The position numbers and the translations under genes are program-made. Shown here piece by piece: positions 59,357-64,000 of a stretch of 64,000 bases of DNA (position 1 is its first letter; every line of letters begins with the position of its first letter). The notes below the pieces were generated by a model, which worked only from the letters and a program-made list of their open reading frames with translations, did not search any database and was not told the DNA's origin. The stretch comes from Verrucosispora sp. WMMD573 (GTDB lineage: Bacteria > Actinomycetota > Actinomycetes > Mycobacteriales > Micromonosporaceae), in assembly GCF_027497175.1 (NCBI RefSeq), contig NZ_CP114901.1, positions 806,001 to 870,000 on the forward strand, given 5' to 3'.

Positions 59357-59692
59357 TCAGTCGGTGACGGTGACGGCCACCTCGTTGATGCCGCGACCGG
59401 CGGTCACGGTGGTGTCTCCGTTGCCCTGGCGGGAGAGCGCCCGCAACGTCCAGGCGCCCGGCGCGGCGAAGAAGCGGAACTGACCGGCCGACGAGGTCAC
59501 CACCTCGGCGGTGAATTCACCTGTCGAGTCGAGCAGGCGGACGTACGCGCCCGGCACCGCTTCGCCCTCCGCAGAGCGGACGACACCGGTGATGACCGTC
59601 TCCCGCTCCAGGTCGAGGCCGGCAGGCAGCGGAGCGGCCTGGTCGGGGGCCGCGCAGCCGGCGGCGGTGCTTGCGGCGGTGGGTGCGGTCAT
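59357..59692 (-). CDS. sseC: SseC-like DUF1416 protein
   Basis: The 111-residue protein has the DUF1416 pattern: VITGVVRSAEGEAVPGAYVR, then FRFFAAPGAWTLRALS. It is a small beta-sandwich found next to thiosulfate sulfurtransferase genes; M. tuberculosis has the same pair (sseC with cysA). Its ATG follows GGGGGAGG and is one base after the sseA stop, so the two are coupled. The role is unknown. Confidence 0.88.
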   Translation of the reverse strand: MTAPTAASTAAGCAAPDQAAPLPAGLDLERETVITGVVRSAEGEAVPGAYVRLLDSTGEFTAEVVTSSAGQFRFFAAPGAWTLRALSRQGNGDTTVTAGRGINEVAVTVTD

Positions 59693-59693
59693 C

Positions 59694-60542
59694 TCAGGCC
59701 TCCCCCGGCTCATCGCCGAGCGCCACCGGCACACCGACCAGCGAGCCGTACTCGGTCCACGATCCGTCGTAGTTCTTCACGTTGCGGTGGCCGAGCAGCT
59801 CCTGGAGCACGAACCAGGTGTGCGAGGAGCGCTCGCCGATGCGGCAGTAGGCGATGGTTTCCTTGCTGTCGTCCAGCCCGGCCTCGCCGTAGATCTTGCG
59901 CAGCTCGTCGTCGGACTTGAAGGTGCCGTCCTCGTTGGCCGCCTTCGACCACGGCACGCTGATCGCGGTCGGGATGTGGCCGCCGCGCTGTGCCTGCTCC
60001 TGCGGCAGGTGGGCGGGGGCGAGCAGGCGGCCGGCGTACTCGTCGGGGCTCCGCACGTCGACCAGGTTCTTGGTGCCGATCGCGTCGACGACCTCGTCCC
60101 GGAAGGCCCGGATGCTGGTGTCCGGCTCGCTGGCGACGTACTGCGTGGACGGGCGGGTCACGGCGTCCGCGACCAACGGCCGGGCGTCCAGCTCCCACTT
60201 CTTGCGACCGCCGTCGAGCAGCTTGACGTCGCGGTGGCCGTAGAGCTTGAAGTACCAGTACGCGTACGCGGCGAACCAGTTGTTGTTGCCGCCGTACAGG
60301 ATGACGGTGTCGTCGTTGCTGATCCCCCGCTCGGAGAGCAGCGCCTCGAACTGGGTCTTGTTGACGAAGTCCCGGCGGACCGGATCCTGAAGGTCGTTCT
60401 TCCAGTCCAGCTTGATGGCACCGGCGATGTGGCCGGAGTCGTAGGCCGAGGTGTCCTCGTCGACCTCGACGAAGACGACGCCCGGGGCGTCGAGGTTCTT
60501 CTCGGCCCACTCGGCCGAGACGAGTGCGGTGTCGCGACTCAT
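59694..60542 (-). CDS. sseA: Thiosulfate sulfurtransferase (rhodanese)
   Basis: The 282-residue enzyme has two rhodanese domains; the C-terminal one has the catalytic Cys in YCRIGERSSHTW, the actinobacterial CysA/SseA loop. It moves sulfur from thiosulfate to an acceptor. AGGGAGTGAT precedes its ATG. The leader-peptide gene at 60752-60829 lies 209 bases upstream on the same strand, so cysteine supply should affect its expression. Confidence 0.93.
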   Translation of the reverse strand: MSRDTALVSAEWAEKNLDAPGVVFVEVDEDTSAYDSGHIAGAIKLDWKNDLQDPVRRDFVNKTQFEALLSERGISNDDTVILYGGNNNWFAAYAYWYFKLYGHRDVKLLDGGRKKWELDARPLVADAVTRPSTQYVASEPDTSIRAFRDEVVDAIGTKNLVDVRSPDEYAGRLLAPAHLPQEQAQRGGHIPTAISVPWSKAANEDGTFKSDDELRKIYGEAGLDDSKETIAYCRIGERSSHTWFVLQELLGHRNVKNYDGSWTEYGSLVGVPVALGDEPGEA

Positions 60543-60751
60543 CAGATCACTCCCTGGTGAGGATGGATGGTGAGCCAGCGCGCGGAGATCGGGATGTCAA
60601 GATGTCGCACCACGCGCGGGACCCATAGCTCGGAACGGATCACGGGTTTGTGCGACGGCGCCGCTGCCGGGCGTCCGGTGGGGTGCACCGGGAACGAGGT
60701 ACGCGTGCCCCTGGTGCCTTGGCCGCTAGGCGGCCCGAGCCAGCCCCGCCG

Positions 60752-60829
60752 TCAGATGACGGGGCGACACAGGCAGGTGGCCACGCGGCACAGGTCGACC
60801 GCGCGCCGTTTGGTGAGGAGCGTCCCCAT
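60752..60829 (-). CDS. Cysteine-rich leader peptide upstream of sseA
   Basis: A 25-codon gene starts with ATG 60829 and encodes a basic start followed by VDLCRVATCLCRPVI. This closely matches the short leader peptides (RRAVDLCRVA..CLCR) that I know before sulfur-metabolism genes in Streptomyces and the polycysteine upstream frames of mycobacteria. Ribosome stalling at the three Cys codons when cysteine is short would alter folding of the following RNA, which includes hairpin-forming stretches, and raise sseA-sseC expression. It is leaderless (TAGGCT eight bases before the ATG). Confidence 0.85.
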   Translation of the reverse strand: MGTLLTKRRAVDLCRVATCLCRPVI

Positions 60830-60837
60830 GAGCAGGG

Positions 60838-60843
60838 AGCCTA
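60838..60843 (-). promoter_or_regulatory. -10 box of the leader-peptide transcript
   Basis: On the minus strand TAGGCT is followed by eight bases and the ATG at 60829. No ribosome-binding site is present. Confidence 0.65.
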
Positions 60844-60901
60844 CCAGCGATCCCAGATATCTCTATCGGGCCGACCAGCATCCGGGACGCCGAGCCGGCG
60901 G

Positions 60902-61687
60902 TCAGCCGACCGAGTTGATCGGCACGTCCCGTGCGTCGGCGGTCACCGTCAACCCCTGCGGCTGCGGCCGAACCTCGCGAACGGTGAGCTGGAACGGCAA
61001 CTCCGGCAGGGGCACGTCGACCGAGATGCTACGGGCGAAGTTGCTCACCAGGGTGCGGGCCAACGGCACGTCCGGCAGCCCTTCGGCGTCCAGGTCGTCG
61101 AACTGTAGTGCCACCTGCCCCTGCTCACCGACGACGATGTCGGCGGTGCCGGTGACGGTCAACCGCTGGCCGAGGATGTCCACCGGAGCGGTGACGGCGA
61201 GCTGCCCGTCCCGCTCACCGAGGGTCAGCCCCTCCCGGTCGAGCAGGGCCGACAGGCTCTGGTAGCTGATGGTGCCGGTGCCGTTGACCGTCTCGGCCAC
61301 CACCTCACCCTGGCCGGTGCGCAGGGTGTCCAGCGAGGCCCGCACGTTCCGGGCGTCCACGTCCAGGCTGGGCAGCGCGACGGCGTCGCCCTGCACCGAG
61401 GCGCGCACGTCCCGCAGCTTGATCGAGATGCGCTCGTACCGGCCGTCGAGCACCTGGGTGAGGAACGGGAAGCCGCCCACCTCGACCTCGGGCGGCAAGG
61501 ATTGCGCGCCCTGTTCGGCGACCTGCTGGCGTACCTCGTCGGCGATGGTGCGCTCGGCCACGCTCGCCGCCACCCGGTCGGCGATGGCGATCAGTCCGGC
61601 GAGCACGAGCAGCAGGACGACGAACCCGATCAGCACCTTGCGTCCGCGTCGCCGCGGCCGCCGCTCGTACGTCTGCTCCTGCTCCAC
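60902..61687 (-). CDS. LmeA-like (DUF2993) phospholipid-binding protein
   Basis: The 261-residue protein has a basic N-terminus, one helix (VLIGFVVLLLVLAGLIAIA) and a DUF2993 domain (about 45-255) with VEVGGFPFLTQVLDGRYERI. The mycobacterial homologue near glnR is LmeA, needed for lipomannan maturation, and the gene order here agrees. It should act on the outer face of the membrane. GTG start after GGAGACGG. Confidence 0.83.
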   Translation of the reverse strand: MEQEQTYERRPRRRGRKVLIGFVVLLLVLAGLIAIADRVAASVAERTIADEVRQQVAEQGAQSLPPEVEVGGFPFLTQVLDGRYERISIKLRDVRASVQGDAVALPSLDVDARNVRASLDTLRTGQGEVVAETVNGTGTISYQSLSALLDREGLTLGERDGQLAVTAPVDILGQRLTVTGTADIVVGEQGQVALQFDDLDAEGLPDVPLARTLVSNFARSISVDVPLPELPFQLTVREVRPQPQGLTVTADARDVPINSVG

Positions 61688-61794
61688 GCCGTCTCCTGTC
61701 TCGTCGTACCTCGATGCCGTCAGCGGTGGACCGGTGGTACCCGTGGTCCGGATTTCTCAATCGCGCGGCCGGGCGGGCCGCCACGCGCTGACGG

Positions 61795-62850
61795 TCAGAG
61801 CACCAGCCGACACATCAGGTACGCGGCCGGCGCCGCCATCGCGAAGCCACCCAGAGGCCCCTGCACGTGCCGTACGGCCCAGACCGACGGCACTTCACCG
61901 GCCATCAACCGGCCCGCCTCGGCGTAGCTCACGGCAAGGTCGGCCAGCACGGCGACGACGGCCGCCGCCAGGCCGATGATCGCGGCCCGGGTAGGGGTGA
62001 ACGGGGTGACCAGGTAACCACCGAGAAGCGCGCTGATCAGCGTGCCGACCATCGCGCCGCCGACCACCCCTGCCGCCCCCCTGGGCACCTGGGGCGCGAG
62101 CCTCGGCCAGGCCGCGACGGCGTCGGTCACCCGGGCGACGGTGAGCGCCGCGCCGGCTGCGGTCAGGCAGACGGCGATCGTCTGGGTGCCTGCCGGGATC
62201 CGGCTGAGCACGATGAGCGTGGCCAACGCGACCACTCCGAACACGATGGTGGCGGTGGTCCGCAGCGAGTCGGTCACCCGGACCCGGTCCACCCGTCGGA
62301 CCAGTTGACCGAGCACCGCGGCGAGCACCCCGACGATCGCGATGTAGAGCAGCGGCGCCAACCGGGCCTCAGCCGACCGTACGGCCACCACGTCGGCCGC
62401 CACCGCGGACACCGCGCCGACCCCGAGGACGACCGCCAGTGCCGGCGGCCGGGTGACCATGGTCCAGACGAGCACGAACAGCACCTGCACGGCGAGCACC
62501 ACGAGGGTGAAGGGCAGCCGGTGCCCGGGACTGGACGTCTGCCCGGCGACGACCAGGCCGAGACCGAGCAGCGCGGCGAAGCCGCCGATGGCGAGGGAGA
62601 GCTGCCGGCGCACCTCGACCGGTGGTTCCTCCTCCTCGTCCTCGACGTCCGCCTCGTCGTCGACGCGGCGAGCCGAACCGCCCCGGCGCAGACGGCGAGG
62701 GCCGCGTGAGGGCCGCTCGTCGGTCTCCACGGCCGGACCGGTACGCGGCGGCGATCCTCCCGGGGCGGGCGGATCCTCGGCCCACGGGTCACGGCCGGTC
62801 TCGGGCGAGTTGGAGGGAAACACCCACCGATCGTGCCAGACCAACCTCAC
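61795..62850 (-). CDS. Polytopic membrane protein of unknown function
   Basis: I do not recognise this 351-residue protein. The first 85 residues are charged and proline-rich, with an acidic patch (DDEADVEDEEEEPPVE). Eight or nine membrane helices follow to the C-terminus. No transporter motif is evident. The start is GTG 62850 or, if CACGAT is a -10 box, GTG 62823. It diverges from glnR, with about 226 bases between them that hold both promoters. Confidence 0.6.
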   Translation of the reverse strand: MRLVWHDRWVFPSNSPETGRDPWAEDPPAPGGSPPRTGPAVETDERPSRGPRRLRRGGSARRVDDEADVEDEEEEPPVEVRRQLSLAIGGFAALLGLGLVVAGQTSSPGHRLPFTLVVLAVQVLFVLVWTMVTRPPALAVVLGVGAVSAVAADVVAVRSAEARLAPLLYIAIVGVLAAVLGQLVRRVDRVRVTDSLRTTATIVFGVVALATLIVLSRIPAGTQTIAVCLTAAGAALTVARVTDAVAAWPRLAPQVPRGAAGVVGGAMVGTLISALLGGYLVTPFTPTRAAIIGLAAAVVAVLADLAVSYAEAGRLMAGEVPSVWAVRHVQGPLGGFAMAAPAAYLMCRLVL

Positions 62851-63076
62851 ATCGCGGGTGCCAGCGTTTCCGCGACGTTAAAACCTGGGCCGCGATCAGG
62901 GGCAGATAGGGCAAAGAGGAAACCGCGCCAAGGTCGCACGCGAGCAATCAGTTACGCTCAACGGCGAAACCCGCCCGTCAGCGACGCCGGGACCCACGGA
63001 AGTTCCCAGCGCCACACCCCGCAGGAGTGCCGCTGGTCGCGCGCGGCCGCAACCGGCCGCCGGGACGGAGGTGATC

Positions 63077-63814
63077 GTGGAGATCCTGCTGTTGGTGACC
63101 GCACGGGCAGGCGAACCATCCGCAGTGCTGCCGGCACTGGACCTGCTGCCGCACTCGGTGCGCACCGCACCTCGCGATGTCCGCACCCTGGTCGCCGGCC
63201 CCAGCCCGGACGCTGTGCTGGTCGACGCCCGCTCCGAGCTGAGCGAGGCCCGGGCCACCTGCCGGATGCTGCACGCCACCGGGCTCGGCGTACCGCTGGT
63301 CGCGGTGGTCACCGAGGCTGGCCTGATCGCACTCAACGCCGACTGGGGCGTCGACGACGTCATCCTCGCCTCCGCCGGCCCCGCCGAGGTGGAGGCCCGA
63401 CTGCGGCTCGCGGTCGGCAGGCTGAGCAACGCGACCGCCGGCGCCGGCGGTTCCATCCGGGCCGGCGAGCTGATGATCGATCCGGACACCTACGCGGCGA
63501 AGCTCAAGGGTCGCCCGCTCGACCTCACCTACAAGGAGTTCGAGCTGCTGAAGTTCCTCGCCCAGCACCCCGGTCGGGTGTTCACCCGCGACCAGTTGCT
63601 GCGCGAGGTGTGGGGTTACGACTACTTCGGCGGGACCCGCACGGTCGACGTGCACGTGCGTCGCCTGCGCGCCAAGCTCGGCTCCGAGTACGAGTCGATG
63701 ATCGGCACCGTCCGGCAGGTGGGTTACAAGTTCGTGGTGCCGTCGTCGCGGACCTTGTCGGAGGCCACCGAGCACACGCCGCTGCCGATGCGGGCACTCA
63801 CCATCGAAGGCTAA
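63077..63814 (+). CDS. glnR: GlnR nitrogen-response regulator
   Basis: The 245-residue protein closely follows the actinobacterial GlnR pattern. Its atypical receiver contains VLVDARSEL and [17 protein letters not shown]. The winged helix has [37 protein letters not shown] and [16 protein letters not shown]. GlnR controls ammonium assimilation and works without a cognate kinase. I chose GTG 63077 because GGAGG at 63066-63070 is then well spaced; GTG 63071 is too close. The lmeA-sseC-sseA neighbours match the Rv0815c-Rv0818 region. Confidence 0.92.
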   Translation: MEILLLVTARAGEPSAVLPALDLLPHSVRTAPRDVRTLVAGPSPDAVLVDARSELSEARATCRMLHATGLGVPLVAVVTEAGLIALNADWGVDDVILASAGPAEVEARLRLAVGRLSNATAGAGGSIRAGELMIDPDTYAAKLKGRPLDLTYKEFELLKFLAQHPGRVFTRDQLLREVWGYDYFGGTRTVDVHVRRLRAKLGSEYESMIGTVRQVGYKFVVPSSRTLSEATEHTPLPMRALTIEG

Positions 63815-63885
63815 TTACCGATATGCCCTTTTTGGTCGACTAGTGCGTTCTATCGTGACTGCCAGTTGACCAGCGGGGGGCATTG

Positions 63886-64000
63886 GTGGGCGGTAACCAG
63901 GTGGGGGCGGCACGGGCCGTCGGGATCATCACGCTCGTGGTGACGGCGGTCCTCGGCTCGGCGTACCTGCTCGGACGAAGCCTGGTGCCGGATGCGTCGC
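63886..64000 (+). CDS. Start of a membrane or secreted protein, truncated by the window
   Basis: From GTG 63886 (or TTG 63883) after AGCGGGGGG, 38 codons are visible. They encode a short polar start and one hydrophobic helix (AVGIITLVVTAVLGSAYLLG), a signal peptide or anchor. The rest lies outside the window, so no function can be given. Confidence 0.55.
   Translation, partial: MGGNQVGAARAVGIITLVVTAVLGSAYLLGRSLVPDAS

Noticed and set aside
59042..59920. Long open frames on both strands across the 16-bp repeat array
   Set aside because: They arise because the repeat has no stop in several frames. The encoded Ala/Arg/Gly runs are artificial, and one frame runs on into the antisense of sseC and sseA.
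1..64000. tRNA, rRNA or known riboswitch genes
   Set aside because: I looked for T-loop-like GGTTCGA words with acceptor stems and for conserved riboswitch cores and found none I could support.

Overview
The window is high-GC actinobacterial DNA, almost certainly from the Micromonosporaceae (probably Micromonospora). The evidence is GTG-rich starts, GTGA/ATGA start-stop overlaps, many leaderless genes with a TANNNT box 6-8 bases before the start codon, intergenic inverted repeats built on TGATCATG, and conserved neighbourhoods of the xre-hbhA-DUF2516 and sseA-sseC-lmeA-glnR types. All calls come from reading the sequence and from memory of families; no database search was run.

Layout. 1-92: tail of a mycothiol-dependent isomerase-like gene. 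0.2-6.0 kb: a sugar uptake operon (lipoprotein binding protein, two permeases, GH1 beta-glucosidase, LacI regulator) behind two GAGAGCGCTCTC operators, arranged like cellobiose (ceb) loci. 6.2-10.1 kb: an anchored carbohydrate-binding-like protein, a NarL-type two-component pair, a degenerate receiver-only paralogue and an ECF sigma factor. 10.3-32.3 kb: an accessory island. Its core is a minus-strand run of type IV secretion/conjugation-like genes (VirD4-like coupling ATPase, a VirB4-like protein split over two genes, a VirB6/TrbL-like membrane protein, a VirB8-like candidate, two pilin-like proteins, a MinD-like P-loop protein). Around it lie a membrane-anchored transglycosylase-like/GH19 protein, an anchored transglycosylase-like/ricin-lectin protein, a mycosin-like subtilase that has lost its catalytic serine, a LysM-like anchored protein, a thaumatin-like/ricin protein, a DUF4913 protein and an ECF sigma/anti-sigma pair. 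No relaxase, integrase, replication gene, tRNA or att site is visible, so the machine looks chromosomal and is either a protein secretion apparatus or a decayed conjugative element. This is the best candidate for an undescribed system.

32.6-44.5 kb: GNAT, macro-domain and EI24 proteins; an ABC-2 exporter with its own two-component system; a WYL regulator; an SDR enzyme with a large palindrome in its promoter; then the hbhA neighbourhood. 44.6-54.2 kb: housekeeping genes (asparaginase, BKACE enzyme, YgfZ, Fur-family regulator, PabC-like, nitrobindin, a 34-residue membrane protein, DsrE-like, SCP2-like, glycogen-debranching-like, a winged-helix regulator). Many are leaderless, and one pair has divergent -10 boxes that overlap by two bases. 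54.5-58.9 kb: a 1459-residue secreted modular subtilase, followed by a strong terminator, a 15-copy 16-bp tandem array and a second terminator. 59.3-62.9 kb: sseC-sseA with a cysteine-rich leader peptide upstream, an LmeA-like protein and a membrane protein. 63.0-64.0 kb: glnR and the start of another gene.

Working together: the sugar operon imports and hydrolyses beta-glucosides. The island may build a cell-envelope channel together with wall-cutting and glycan-binding surface proteins under ECF control. The right half is mainly core metabolism and regulation.
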